From Prevotella sp. (lineage in GTDB: Bacteria; Bacteroidota; Bacteroidia; Bacteroidales; Bacteroidaceae), in contig JAILHK010000025.1 of the NCBI GenBank assembly GCA_024695815.1, positions 1-53,629 of the forward strand: a stretch of DNA of 53,629 nt, given 5' to 3'. Below, one piece after another: positions 1 through 7,693 of this stretch; the first letter of the stretch is position 1, and each line of letters begins with the position of its first letter. A program made the translations under genes and the position numbers. The notes under the pieces were generated by a model. That model was not told where the DNA came from. It ran no database searches and saw only the letters and a list, made by a program, of their open reading frames with translations.

Positions 1-37
1 TGGAAGGCTAGTGCTCTATCAACTGAGCTATTTCCGC
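1..37 (-). tRNA. tRNA-Gly(UCC), 5' part only
   Basis: The minus strand starting at 37 reads GCGGAAA, then a D-arm, then the 5' side of the anticodon arm ending in CCUUCCA, which fits anticodon UCC for glycine. The 3' half lies beyond the left edge. It follows tRNA-Tyr and tRNA-Thr in one transcript. Confidence 0.82.
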
Positions 38-55
38 AAAAACATCTCTTGAGAG

Positions 56-138
56 TGGGTGCTGATGGATTCGAACCACCGAAGTCGAAAGACAGCAGAT
101 TTACAGTCTGCCCCATTTGGCCACTCTGGAAAACACCC
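56..138 (-). tRNA. tRNA-Tyr(GUA)
   Basis: The minus strand folds as an 83-nt tRNA with a long variable arm (class II), as expected for bacterial tRNA-Tyr. The acceptor stem GGGTGTT pairs with AGCACCC, the discriminator base is A, the T-arm contains GGTTCGAATCC and the anticodon loop has GTA (TGTAAA). It lies between tRNA-Thr and tRNA-Gly. No CCA is encoded. Confidence 0.93.
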
Positions 139-187
139 AAAATCTTTGCGTCCCAACTTGTCGAGCGCTTGCTTTTCACTCTTGTAG

Positions 188-261
188 AGCCTCTTGTCGG
201 ATTCGAACCAACGACCCCGAGATTACAAATCACGTGCTCTGGCCAACTGAGCTAAAGAGGC
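188..261 (-). tRNA. tRNA-Thr(UGU)
   Basis: The minus strand folds as a 74-nt tRNA. Acceptor stem GCCTCTT pairs with AAGAGGC, the D-arm is AGCTCAGTTGGCCAGAGC, the anticodon loop is TTTGTAA with anticodon TGT, and the T-arm contains GGTTCGAATCC. It is the first tRNA after the promoter at 315-345. Confidence 0.93.
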
Positions 262-314
262 TTTGTAAAGCAGCCGCTCTCGTTTCAGATTTACGACCTG
301 TTGGAAAACGGCTG

Positions 315-345
315 CAAAGTTACGACTTATTTTTGAATTACCAAA
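315..345 (-). promoter_or_regulatory. Promoter of the tRNA-Thr/Tyr/Gly transcript
   Basis: On the minus strand TTTG (345-342) and TAACTTTG (322-315) are separated by exactly 19 bases. This matches the Bacteroidetes primary sigma consensus TTTG-N19-TAnnTTTG. Transcription should start near 308, about 47 bases before tRNA-Thr. Confidence 0.75.
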
Positions 346-363
346 ACTTTTCCAAGTTTTTTT

Positions 364-663
364 TTAGTAATTTCTCAATTTTTCCTTGAATTTCTGCAAC
401 TGCACCTTCATTGTGTCAACGCAGAGGTCTATACTCTCTTCAAATGTGTCGCTCACCTTCTCTACATGTAATGTATTTCCAGGCACAGCCACTGACAAAC
501 TCGCTTCTTTATTTTGAGCGGTTGCAGGCTTCACGACCTTTAATTGCACCTCAACTTTCTGAATATCTTCGTACGACTTTTCTAACTTGGCGACTTTCTT
601 CTCAACGAACGCCTCTAATTTCTCGGTAGCGTCGAAATGGATCGACTGAATCTTAATTTCCAT
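364..663 (-). CDS. hpf: Ribosome hibernation promoting factor, short form
   Basis: A 99-residue protein of the HPF/RaiA (sigma-54 modulation) family. It binds the small ribosomal subunit in the tRNA and mRNA channel and promotes inactive ribosomes in stationary phase. It begins MEIKIQSIHFDATEKLEAFV and has the family pattern of a beta strand, a helix with many Lys/Glu and a central strand (VEVQLKV). Its length matches the short HPF without the C-terminal dimerisation domain. It lies 38 bases after xerC and before a tRNA cluster, an order usual in Bacteroidales. No promoter of its own is visible in the gap to xerC, so the two are probably co-transcribed. Confidence 0.9.
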   Translation of the reverse strand: MEIKIQSIHFDATEKLEAFVEKKVAKLEKSYEDIQKVEVQLKVVKPATAQNKEASLSVAVPGNTLHVEKVSDTFEESIDLCVDTMKVQLQKFKEKLRNY

Positions 664-701
664 AGTTACCTCCTATTATTTTAAAAGTTAAACTATAAAG
701 A

Positions 702-1577
702 TCAACCCCGTGGATGGGATTCCTTGTAAATTCGTCTCAACTGCTCGAACGTGGTGTGCGTGTATATCTCGGTTGTCTCCAGGCTTTCATGTCCCAGCAA
801 CTTCCTAACGCTTTCCAGTCCGGCATCGTGATTCAGCATGGCTGTGGCGAAGCTGTGACGGAGCACATGCGGCGAGCGCTTCTTCAGGGTTGAAACTTGC
901 CCCAACTGTTCTCTCACAATATTATATACTGTTGTCTGAGAGATGCGTTGCCCATTTCTTCCCAGGAATAGAGCCTCGGACTGCTTATCCACCTGTTCGT
1001 CGCGAATAGCCATATAGTCTTTCAACTGTTTAGCCATTTCTTCGCCGAAAGGTATCAGACGCTGCTTGTTGCGCTTACCAGTCACTTTCAACTGCATAGC
1101 AGCAAAATCCACATCGTCATCGTCCAGGCCTATCAACTCTGCCCTTCGCAATCCCGCCTCATAGAGTAATATAATAATGGTACGCGCACGTACTTTTTTA
1201 TATTCGTCTCCATAGGCTGCATCCAATAGTTCGTTCATCTGCCCTTCTTTCACGAATTGTGGTAAGGGCTTCTGTTTCTTGGGTGCCTGCACCTGATGTG
1301 CGGGATCCTTCTTGACCAATCCTCTGGCGAGTGCAAATCTATAGAACGAGCGGACTGCAGAGAGTCCGGTGCCTACAGTTGTAGCCTTGTCGCCTCTGTC
1401 CATCATGCTCTCCATCCAAGAACGGATCACATCGGCATCCACCGATACCCAGTCCAGACTATCCTCCCTGCTCTTGAAGTATGCTTCAAAGTGCTTTAGA
1501 CTTTTCTCATACGTCAGAACGGTCAGCTCACTGCGGTTCCGTTCGTAGCGCAAGTAATTGAGGAAGAGGTCAATCAT
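702..1577 (-). CDS. xerC: Site-specific tyrosine recombinase, XerC/XerD-like
   Basis: A 291-residue tyrosine recombinase. Residues 1-85 form the SAM-like N-terminal DNA-binding domain and about 105-285 the catalytic domain. The catalytic set is complete: Arg144 (AGLRRAEL), Lys168 (TGKRNKQR), His237 and Arg240 (HVLRHSF), His263 (LLGHESL) and the nucleophile Tyr272 (EIYTHT). The length is that of housekeeping Xer enzymes that resolve chromosome dimers, not of the longer integrases of mobile elements. It sits between rpsU (95-base gap) and hpf, a conserved Bacteroidales position, which supports a housekeeping role. Whether it works alone or with a second Xer protein cannot be told here. Confidence 0.9.
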   Translation of the reverse strand: MIDLFLNYLRYERNRSELTVLTYEKSLKHFEAYFKSREDSLDWVSVDADVIRSWMESMMDRGDKATTVGTGLSAVRSFYRFALARGLVKKDPAHQVQAPKKQKPLPQFVKEGQMNELLDAAYGDEYKKVRARTIIILLYEAGLRRAELIGLDDDDVDFAAMQLKVTGKRNKQRLIPFGEEMAKQLKDYMAIRDEQVDKQSEALFLGRNGQRISQTTVYNIVREQLGQVSTLKKRSPHVLRHSFATAMLNHDAGLESVRKLLGHESLETTEIYTHTTFEQLRRIYKESHPRG

Positions 1578-1672
1578 TTCACGTTGTTGTTGCTTAGTAA
1601 TCCATTTATAATGGTTTTCGGCAACGAATTTACGGAAATATTATGAAACTACCAAATTTTCAAGAGAAAATT

Positions 1673-1864
1673 TTATTCCTCGTTGGTGCGAAGCTGCTGA
1701 ACGTAAATGGCATGCTCCATCTTCAGGCGCTTCAGGACAGAGGGCTTGTCAAACTGCTGACGACGACGCAGCTCCTTAACAACACCTGTCTTCTCGAACT
1801 TTCTCTTAAACTTCTTGAGGGCTCTTTCAATGTTTTCGCCTTCTTTTACGGGTACAATAATCAT
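1673..1864 (-). CDS. rpsU: 30S ribosomal protein S21
   Basis: A 63-residue, very basic protein starting MIIVPVKEGENIERALKKFK, the standard S21 opening, followed by a Lys/Arg-rich helix (ELRRRQQF). S21 is a small-subunit protein near the anti-Shine-Dalgarno region of 16S rRNA. It is the first gene of the rpsU-xerC-hpf group, about 80 bases after a good promoter. Confidence 0.95.
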   Translation of the reverse strand: MIIVPVKEGENIERALKKFKRKFEKTGVVKELRRRQQFDKPSVLKRLKMEHAIYVQQLRTNEE

Positions 1865-1942
1865 ACTGTTTTTTGACTTTAATTGTTTAAAATGTTATAC
1901 ATTAGCGCATAGTTCGGGCATAGTGCACACGAAATGCGGGTG

Positions 1943-1974
1943 CAAAGGTACTACTTTTCCAGGAAACCGCCAAG
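1943..1974 (-). promoter_or_regulatory. Promoter of rpsU-xerC-hpf
   Basis: On the minus strand CTTG (1974-1971) lies 20 bases before TACCTTTG (1950-1943), a close match to the Bacteroidetes consensus. The predicted start near 1937 gives a leader of about 70 bases. Confidence 0.65.
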
Positions 1975-2210
1975 CTTTTAGCGAGTTTTTTGCTGTTTTT
2001 GTGATAGTTACGTTCATTTTCCCCTTGTTTTACGACCTGTCAAACGATCACAAAACGGCCTCTGCGCATACCGTCTTCCATCGCGACAGAAGGTGGAATC
2101 TATTACAAGCATGTAGGGTTGCAAAAGTATTAGTTTTATACACCAAGAGGGGCGGTTTCAACGAGTCATTCCCCCACCCTTTGTCGACAAGAGTGGCATT
2201 GTTGTTTTCA
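1975..2210. other. Intergenic stretch without a recognised gene
   Basis: No convincing gene is seen here. On the minus strand a lone TACTTTTG (2129-2122) resembles a -7 element but lacks a well-placed TTTG. A 32-codon frame (2112-2014, minus) would begin almost at its predicted start, but its product resembles nothing I recognise. Confidence 0.4.
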
Positions 2211-2313
2211 TTCTAGGGGCTAGAAAGGTCATTTCTAGAGTCTAGAATGCACGGTTCTAGAGTCTAGAATTAGTATTTCTAGGGTCTAGAATTGGTATTT
2301 CTAGAGTCTAGAA
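2211..2313. repeat. Array A1: five 15-bp palindromes on a 22-bp period
   Basis: Five copies of TTCTAG[A/G]G[T/G]CTAGAA begin at 2211, 2233, 2255, 2277 and 2299, each exactly 22 bp from the last. The copies at 2233, 2255 and 2299 are identical, TTCTAGAGTCTAGAA, a perfect palindrome around a central base. The 7-bp linkers differ. A 22-bp step is about two helical turns, so equal sites would face the same side of the DNA. Confidence 0.9.
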
Positions 2314-2329
2314 TTGAATCAAAACCTAT

Positions 2330-2483
2330 ACTATTGCACGACAATAGTGGCACTCTTGCTATTTAAAAGCTATTGTTTGACGAAGCAAAAGTGGTTGGTT
2401 GACTAAGCGAAAGTGATTGTTTGACTAAGCGAAAGTGGTTGTTTTGTAAGTCCAAAGCAACTATTTTGCATGCGAAAAGGACA
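2330..2483. repeat. Array A2: imperfect palindromes on a 22-bp period
   Basis: The region begins with the palindrome ACTATTGCACGACAATAGT (2330-2348, centre 2339). Imperfect palindromes of the form TTTG-N7-GAAA follow with centres at 2383, 2405, 2427, 2449 and 2471, again 22 bp apart and in phase with 2339; the slot at 2361 holds only a degenerate copy. Two units share TTGACTAAGCGAAAGTG. The array ends just after the last codon of the DUF58 gene. Phase differs from array A1 by half a period (33 bp between 2306 and 2339). Confidence 0.75.
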
Positions 2484-2513
2484 CCTTTACGATAACCAGT
2501 GGCAAAGAAGTCC

Positions 2514-3818
2514 TTAGAGCTTTGACTTAATTTCAAGATACTTATTGATAACCTCCACCGAGAGGTTTCGTGGTGTGGTGAGCAACGACTGGATGCCGTA
2601 CTGACGTAAAGTCTGCACGATGGTGCGTTGTTCGTACTGGAACTTCTCAGCGATGACATGCTGATAGACAGACTCCACGCTGCGAGCCTTGGTGGTGACG
2701 TACTCGCTGAGCTCTTCGTCGGCAAAGAACACCACAAGCAGACGGTGGCGAAGGGCCAACTGTCGCAAGAAGGGCAGTTGGCGACGAAGACTTGCCATTG
2801 AGGTGAACGAGGTAAAGAGCACCAGCAGCGAACGACGGTTCACGTGTTTGGCCAGTCCTACCAGCAGCGCCGAATAGTCGGTCTCGCCAAACACGGTCTG
2901 TTCGGCATAGAGCGCCTCTTGCACGGTTTGCATGTGACCGGGCTGGTTGGATGCCGGCACGAAGGTCTCAAACTGATCGGCAAAGGTGATGAGTCCCGCC
3001 TTATCCTGCTTGTTGACTGCTACGAACGACAGCACCAGCGAGGCATTGATGGCATAGTCCAGCAGTGTCATATCCTGGAAGGCCTGCTGCATCATGCGTC
3101 CCTTGTCAATGATGGTATATACATGTTGGGCGCGTTCTTCCTGATAGACATTCACCATCAGCTGATGTCGGCGTGCGGTGGCACGCCAGTTGATGGTGCG
3201 ATAGTCGTCGCCCACGACATAGTCTTTAATCTGTTCAAAGTCTGTGTTGTGCCCCACACGGCGGATGCGTTTGATACCCATCTCCGCAAGGTTATTGCTG
3301 AAAGCCAGCAACTCATACTGTCTCAGCATCATATAAGAAGGATACACCTTCACATCGCGAGCCTCATCGCAACTATAGCGGCGCTGCACCAGTTTCAGAC
3401 GCGTGACAACAAAGACGCGTACACGTCCGAAACCATAAACGCCACGATGCGTGGGGCGCAACTGATACCTCACTGTGGCCTCGCCCTTGGCTGGTAGCGA
3501 CGCCTTGAAACACACGTCGCGACGCTGAAAAGCAAAAGGTATCTCGTCGATCACCTCCACATCCACGCCGAAGCCATAGTTACTCTCCAGTAGGATGCGC
3601 ACATCGTTGTCATCGCCATTAGAGAAGCGTTCCGACATCAGTCGCATAGCCGTGATGCCCCGTCGGCTCCACAGCAGCCACACATCGGCGACCACAGCCA
3701 TGGAGAGTAGCAGCAACAGCACCTTGCCCGCAACGAACAATGGCGCCACGGCAAAGCCAGCAGCCGTCACCAGTATGACGACAGTCATCAGCAGATAGAA
3801 ACGACGAGTCAGAAACAT
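2514..3818 (-). CDS. DUF58 domain membrane protein
   Basis: A 434-residue protein with two N-terminal membrane segments (about 8-27 and 30-50) and a large soluble region. The DUF58 core is visible as VVGDDYRTINWRATARRHQL, where this family has a conserved D-x-R-x-I-x-W-x-x-(S/T)-A. The region after it (VYTIIDKGRMM) is a degenerate von Willebrand A-type fold. DUF58 proteins are almost always encoded beside a MoxR ATPase, as here (20-base gap). They are thought to be its partner or target in chaperone-like maturation of envelope proteins. Its own role is unknown. It is the last gene of the operon. Confidence 0.85.
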   Translation of the reverse strand: MFLTRRFYLLMTVVILVTAAGFAVAPLFVAGKVLLLLLSMAVVADVWLLWSRRGITAMRLMSERFSNGDDNDVRILLESNYGFGVDVEVIDEIPFAFQRRDVCFKASLPAKGEATVRYQLRPTHRGVYGFGRVRVFVVTRLKLVQRRYSCDEARDVKVYPSYMMLRQYELLAFSNNLAEMGIKRIRRVGHNTDFEQIKDYVVGDDYRTINWRATARRHQLMVNVYQEERAQHVYTIIDKGRMMQQAFQDMTLLDYAINASLVLSFVAVNKQDKAGLITFADQFETFVPASNQPGHMQTVQEALYAEQTVFGETDYSALLVGLAKHVNRRSLLVLFTSFTSMASLRRQLPFLRQLALRHRLLVVFFADEELSEYVTTKARSVESVYQHVIAEKFQYEQRTIVQTLRQYGIQSLLTTPRNLSVEVINKYLEIKSKL

Positions 3819-3838
3819 CTTGCGTATTACCTTATATA

Positions 3839-4816
3839 TTATTTAGGAACCTCCACCTTCTCCATCAGTCGGCCGATCACCTTCTTCGGTGTCATGCCTT
3901 CCATCTCGGCCTCGGCAGTCAGGATGATGCGATGCTGCAAGACGCATGGAACCACAAAACGCACATCGTCGGGGGCCACGAAGTCGCGACCCTCTAACAG
4001 CGCATGAGCCTTGGATGCTTGCAGGATAGCCACTGAGGCACGTGGCGAGGCACCCAGAAATACCACCTTGCTCTCGCGTGTCTGCTGAACGATGCCCGCG
4101 ATGTAGCGCAACAGCACGGGGTCTACGAACACCTGATCCAACATCTGTCGCAGTGCCACCAGCTCGTCTTTTGTCACCACCGGCTTCACCTCGTCGAGCG
4201 AGGTCAGTCGGGTGTTCTGATGATGACGCTCCAAGATAGCCACCTCCTCGTCGATAGAGGGATAGCCCATGGTCAGCTTCATCATGAAACGGTCGGTCTG
4301 CGCCTCGGGCAGTTTATAGGTACCCTCCTGTTCCACTGGGTTTTGCGTGGCCAAGATAGTATAGAACTGTCCCATCTGGTGGGTCACGCCATCAATGGTG
4401 ACCTGTCGTTCCTCCATCACCTCGAAAAGAGCTGCCTGCGTCTTGGCTGGTGCACGGTTGATTTCGTCCACCAGCACCATGTCGGCAAACACAGGACCTG
4501 CGTGAAAGTCAAACTCAGACGTCTTCATGTTGAACACGTTGGTGCCAAGCACATCGCTTGGCATCAAGTCAGGCGTGAACTGCACACGACTGAAGCGGGC
4601 GTCGATCAGTTTTGATACCAGTCGGGCCAGCAACGTTTTGGCCACGCCTGGCACACCTTCTATCAGCACATGGCCATTGGCCAGAATAGCTGTCAGCAGC
4701 AGCGTCACAGCCTCGTCCTGTCCTACGATGACTTGCGAAATTTGCTGGCGCAACTTACTGATACGCTCGGCAAAAGCCGTCAGGTCTATTCTTTGTTCAT
4801 TGTTCTCTTGTGTCAT
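3839..4816 (-). CDS. MoxR-family AAA+ ATPase
   Basis: A 325-residue AAA+ ATPase of the MoxR group. Walker A is EGVPGVAKTLLARL, Walker B is MVLVDEINRAPAKTQAALFE, and sensor 1 is TILATQNPVEQEGTY. The C-terminal lid (LRYIAGIVQQTRES; GASPRASVAILQASKA) is typical. MoxR ATPases act as chaperones that activate or assemble partner proteins, often with von Willebrand A or DUF58 partners. It lies between DUF4350 (2-base gap) and DUF58 genes and so is surely in the same operon. The substrate is unknown. Confidence 0.92.
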   Translation of the reverse strand: MTQENNEQRIDLTAFAERISKLRQQISQVIVGQDEAVTLLLTAILANGHVLIEGVPGVAKTLLARLVSKLIDARFSRVQFTPDLMPSDVLGTNVFNMKTSEFDFHAGPVFADMVLVDEINRAPAKTQAALFEVMEERQVTIDGVTHQMGQFYTILATQNPVEQEGTYKLPEAQTDRFMMKLTMGYPSIDEEVAILERHHQNTRLTSLDEVKPVVTKDELVALRQMLDQVFVDPVLLRYIAGIVQQTRESKVVFLGASPRASVAILQASKAHALLEGRDFVAPDDVRFVVPCVLQHRIILTAEAEMEGMTPKKVIGRLMEKVEVPK

Positions 4817-4818
4817 AT

Positions 4819-6048
4819 CTATAGGTTTTGAGTCATTTCATTCAAATCGGCAATGTGTGCCTTCAGTTCTTTGTCGCTGACGTCGTACATCCCCGAAGCT
4901 GCCACCTTGGCATTGATCACGATATCGTTGAGTCGCTGAGCATCCATACCGGTGAGTCTCACCAGCATATCCATGTTTGTCTTCATGGCCTGCTCGTCCA
5001 TGATGTCCACCCCAGTCTCGCGACGCACCGTCTCTGCCGTGTAGTTCAGCTTCTTTTTGATCAGGTCGGCATGGTTATGTTCCTGCCAATAGAGGCTGCC
5101 AATGAGTTTCACGAACTCCAAGTTGCGATTCTCAGGGGCCTTTACCACTGGAATGGCGCGCTGACGGCGGCGGGCGGTGAACACCATTAATAATAAAATG
5201 GTGATAACCGACAGGTAGAGTGCCCAGCGCAATGGGGGCTTTTGCAGGAGCACATAGAAGGGCGATATCTGGTTGTGGGCCGTAGCCTGCATGTATCTCT
5301 GTGTGCGGACGACGTGCAGATGCTTCATGTGGCCTAGCAATCGACCGATGACTGCCGAACTACCATCATCGAGCATCGTATAGTTGGTCATCAGCAACGG
5401 GGCCGACAGCACAATCAGTTCACCTTTGCCCACCGGGAACGACGCCGCCACGACACACGTGTCGCTAAGGTTGTTAGCAGATACCATTTCGTATTGCAAC
5501 AGTGGTGTGCACACGGCATTCTCATCCAAAATGATGCGCTCCGTAATCAACTTATTATATACGGAATAGACAGCCGGATGATTGGCATAGCCACTCTCCT
5601 GCCCTATCCATCTCAGGCGACCTTTGACGGCGTCCTGACCAGTCATCTCGTTGAGAATAAAGCGGGTGCGCCACGTCACTTCAAAGTGCAACGTATCTTT
5701 CAAATCATTTGCGTTGCTACATCCCAACAGCACTACATGACCACGTTCGGCCAACCTATAGGCGCGTGATGCATCCGCCATGCGCTGGTCTGTCAGAGCG
5801 ATGATGCCTATGGGGGCCTTTATCGTGCTATCCTCGAGCATCTCTCTGAAGGTGCTATTCTGCACTTCGTAGCCATGAGGCAGCGATGCCGACAGCACGC
5901 TGTCCATGATCATACAACCGAAAGGCTGGTCGTCCTCGTGACTGAACGAGTATTCCCAAGAGAAACGGCGGGGCATCTGGTATTCAATGGCGAACGCCAC
6001 TGCCACCAGCAGTAATATCACGATGACAAACTTCACATTGATCTTCAT
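4819..6048 (-). CDS. DUF4350-type membrane protein
   Basis: A 409-residue protein with an N-terminal membrane segment (about 5-22), an extracytoplasmic region, a second membrane segment (about 277-292, LYLSVITILLLMVF) followed by RRRQR, and a cytoplasmic tail. The layout and place beside MoxR fit the DUF4350 proteins that accompany MoxR/DUF58 operons in Bacteroidetes. The outer domain has GIIALTDQRMADASRAYRL and GKGELIVLSAPLLMTNY, as in glutamine amidotransferase-like folds used in binding. It overlaps the next upstream gene by 4 bases, so translation is probably coupled. No enzyme residues are evident. Confidence 0.75.
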   Translation of the reverse strand: MKINVKFVIVILLLVAVAFAIEYQMPRRFSWEYSFSHEDDQPFGCMIMDSVLSASLPHGYEVQNSTFREMLEDSTIKAPIGIIALTDQRMADASRAYRLAERGHVVLLGCSNANDLKDTLHFEVTWRTRFILNEMTGQDAVKGRLRWIGQESGYANHPAVYSVYNKLITERIILDENAVCTPLLQYEMVSANNLSDTCVVAASFPVGKGELIVLSAPLLMTNYTMLDDGSSAVIGRLLGHMKHLHVVRTQRYMQATAHNQISPFYVLLQKPPLRWALYLSVITILLLMVFTARRRQRAIPVVKAPENRNLEFVKLIGSLYWQEHNHADLIKKKLNYTAETVRRETGVDIMDEQAMKTNMDMLVRLTGMDAQRLNDIVINAKVAASGMYDVSDKELKAHIADLNEMTQNL

Positions 6049-6680
6049 GCCTCCTCACCTCCTTCCGTCGGTTGGTTGAGCCAGCGTCCAACATTCTCTT
6101 GCAGGATATCCATCCGCTCTGCCAATTGCTTCGTGGCCGTGAAATTACCGTATCTCACACGCATGAACAGGTGCGACAGCTCTGTAAAGTCTTTCTGCCC
6201 TACCTCAGCCACATACTGTGTGGGCGTCTTAGAGGCCTGCCAGTTGATGCGAGTGGCATCGCTCAACATCTTCAACGTCTGCAGATAGACCAGGCGAACC
6301 ACTTGAGCATAGTCCTCACGCGTCAACGCTTCCTGTATCAACTGGGTGAAGTCCATGCCATAGATGGTTTCTCCCTCGAGCTCGTAGTCGAGTGTGTTAT
6401 TACGATGACCGTAGTTGAGCTTCAGCTGGCGCTTTCGCCATACAAACCAGCCAACAGCAACAACGATCACCACACCCAACGCAGCCAGGAGCCACTGCAC
6501 CCTTTCGTCGTGCACTGCGGCAGAGAACAGTTCATCGAACCATCCCATGACGACACGCTGCAGCCATTCCAGCAGACTTTCGCCACCGCCCATCAGTTCG
6601 CGGTTGTAGTCGTACCGGCCATCCTGTTGCCACATGGCAACCTGCGCGCTGTCTATCTGTAAGGTATCGAGAGCCTCCAA
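6045..6680 (-). CDS. DUF4129-like membrane protein of the MoxR operon
   Basis: A 211-residue protein. One membrane segment (about 64-81, LLAALGVVIVVAVGWFVW) is followed by basic residues, and a soluble domain includes YAQVVRLVYLQTLKMLSD and an Arg-rich helix, a pattern of the DUF4129 C-terminal domain. The start used is TTG at 6680, because no ATG occurs before Met17 and the region LDTLQIDSAQVAMWQ resembles the opening of related proteins. It begins 14 bases after the upstream gene and overlaps the DUF4350 gene. Function is unknown; the family is linked to MoxR/DUF58 clusters. Confidence 0.68.
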   Translation of the reverse strand: MEALDTLQIDSAQVAMWQQDGRYDYNRELMGGGESLLEWLQRVVMGWFDELFSAAVHDERVQWLLAALGVVIVVAVGWFVWRKRQLKLNYGHRNNTLDYELEGETIYGMDFTQLIQEALTREDYAQVVRLVYLQTLKMLSDATRINWQASKTPTQYVAEVGQKDFTELSHLFMRVRYGNFTATKQLAERMDILQENVGRWLNQPTEGGEEA

Positions 6681-6694
6681 GGTCTTATCTGCGA

Positions 6695-7693
6695 TTAGAC
6701 GTTATCAAACTGGTCAAAATGGTCAATATGTTGGGCAACGCCACGTCCGTCGATTTTGTCGGCAGCATGACCATACTGGATGGTGATACCCACGATTGAG
6801 AGGGTCGAGGCAACCATCATACCAAAGCATTGAAGAATGCAGAACAGGTACTGCGTAAAGCTGAAAAGGAACGAGCCCGTCATGCCGGCATCACCATCGT
6901 GTGCCAACGTAAAGATCTCTTTAGTGAAAATCATCACGTACCAAGGCATCGTGGTGACCATCTCGAAAATGGTACTCACAAGTCCTATCACAAACGACAC
7001 AGCAAACACGCCTGCCCATGTAGCAAAGCCCAAGCGGAAGGCCTTCATAAAGGCATTGACAACTGAGCATTCTGGCTCCAGCATATAGATGGGCGTCACC
7101 AGCAGCAGAGGTATTGTCACAGCAACAACTGCCAAGATAATGAACAAATATATCGGGAGAAGGGCAAAGCGCATGCTGCTAAACAGGAAGGTGAGGCCTA
7201 CTAATACCACCACCAGCGCAATCGAAGCCACGATGCACAGCACTAGTGTCACCAGCGACAAAACGAGGGAACGCTTTGCATAATACCATAAGCGGGGTTT
7301 CAGCTCCTCGAAACTGACTTCCGTCATTTTCTTATCGGTGAAGAAAACGAAGTAAATCACGGCATAGACTACTGCACTGAGAGCGATAAAGGCCGCTCCG
7401 TAGCAGACAAAAGAGCCAAACAGATTGACGAACCACTCCAATATATTGTCAAAGTTACGATAAATGCCTGATCCATACATGGTAACTCCCATCATGCTAG
7501 TAAGCATGCCAGAATAATCGGAAACGAGATTATTCGTAAAGAAAGCCAGTATCACACTGATTGGCAGCAACAGATAGGTCTCGTAGCGCAACAGCAAGCG
7601 CCAGTTGCTGCGGATAAATTCTATGGTGTCCGACAATTTCCTTCCGAAGTCTCGTGTAACGTAGAGTTCAGTTTGTAGTTTTTCCTGATTCAT
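6695..7693 (-). CDS. Multi-pass membrane protein of the MoxR operon
   Basis: A 332-residue protein with about five to six membrane segments, including LLPISVILAFF, VLCIVASIALVVVLVGLTFLF, YLFIILAVVAVTIPLLLV and WAGVFAVSFVIGLVSTIF. I do not recognise an enzyme motif. The start overlaps the end of the SpoIIM-like gene by 26 bases, and the gene is part of the same operon. Membrane proteins of this sort commonly sit between spoIIM-like and DUF4129 genes in Bacteroidetes, so it probably serves the same envelope function. Confidence 0.7.
   Translation of the reverse strand: MNQEKLQTELYVTRDFGRKLSDTIEFIRSNWRLLLRYETYLLLPISVILAFFTNNLVSDYSGMLTSMMGVTMYGSGIYRNFDNILEWFVNLFGSFVCYGAAFIALSAVVYAVIYFVFFTDKKMTEVSFEELKPRLWYYAKRSLVLSLVTLVLCIVASIALVVVLVGLTFLFSSMRFALLPIYLFIILAVVAVTIPLLLVTPIYMLEPECSVVNAFMKAFRLGFATWAGVFAVSFVIGLVSTIFEMVTTMPWYVMIFTKEIFTLAHDGDAGMTGSFLFSFTQYLFCILQCFGMMVASTLSIVGITIQYGHAADKIDGRGVAQHIDHFDQFDNV

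Noticed and set aside
2014..2112. Small minus-strand frame of 32 codons at a promoter-like site
   Set aside because: The promoter lacks a -33 element and the product has no similarity to anything I recognise. It is left as an unexplained stretch.
2211..2483. The palindrome arrays as a CRISPR
   Set aside because: The gaps between copies are 7 bases or less, not 30 or more, and the copies differ between families. No Cas gene is near.
2844..3497. Plus-strand frame of 217 codons in the DUF58 gene
   Set aside because: Antisense shadow of a conserved gene; no promoter and no recognisable domain.
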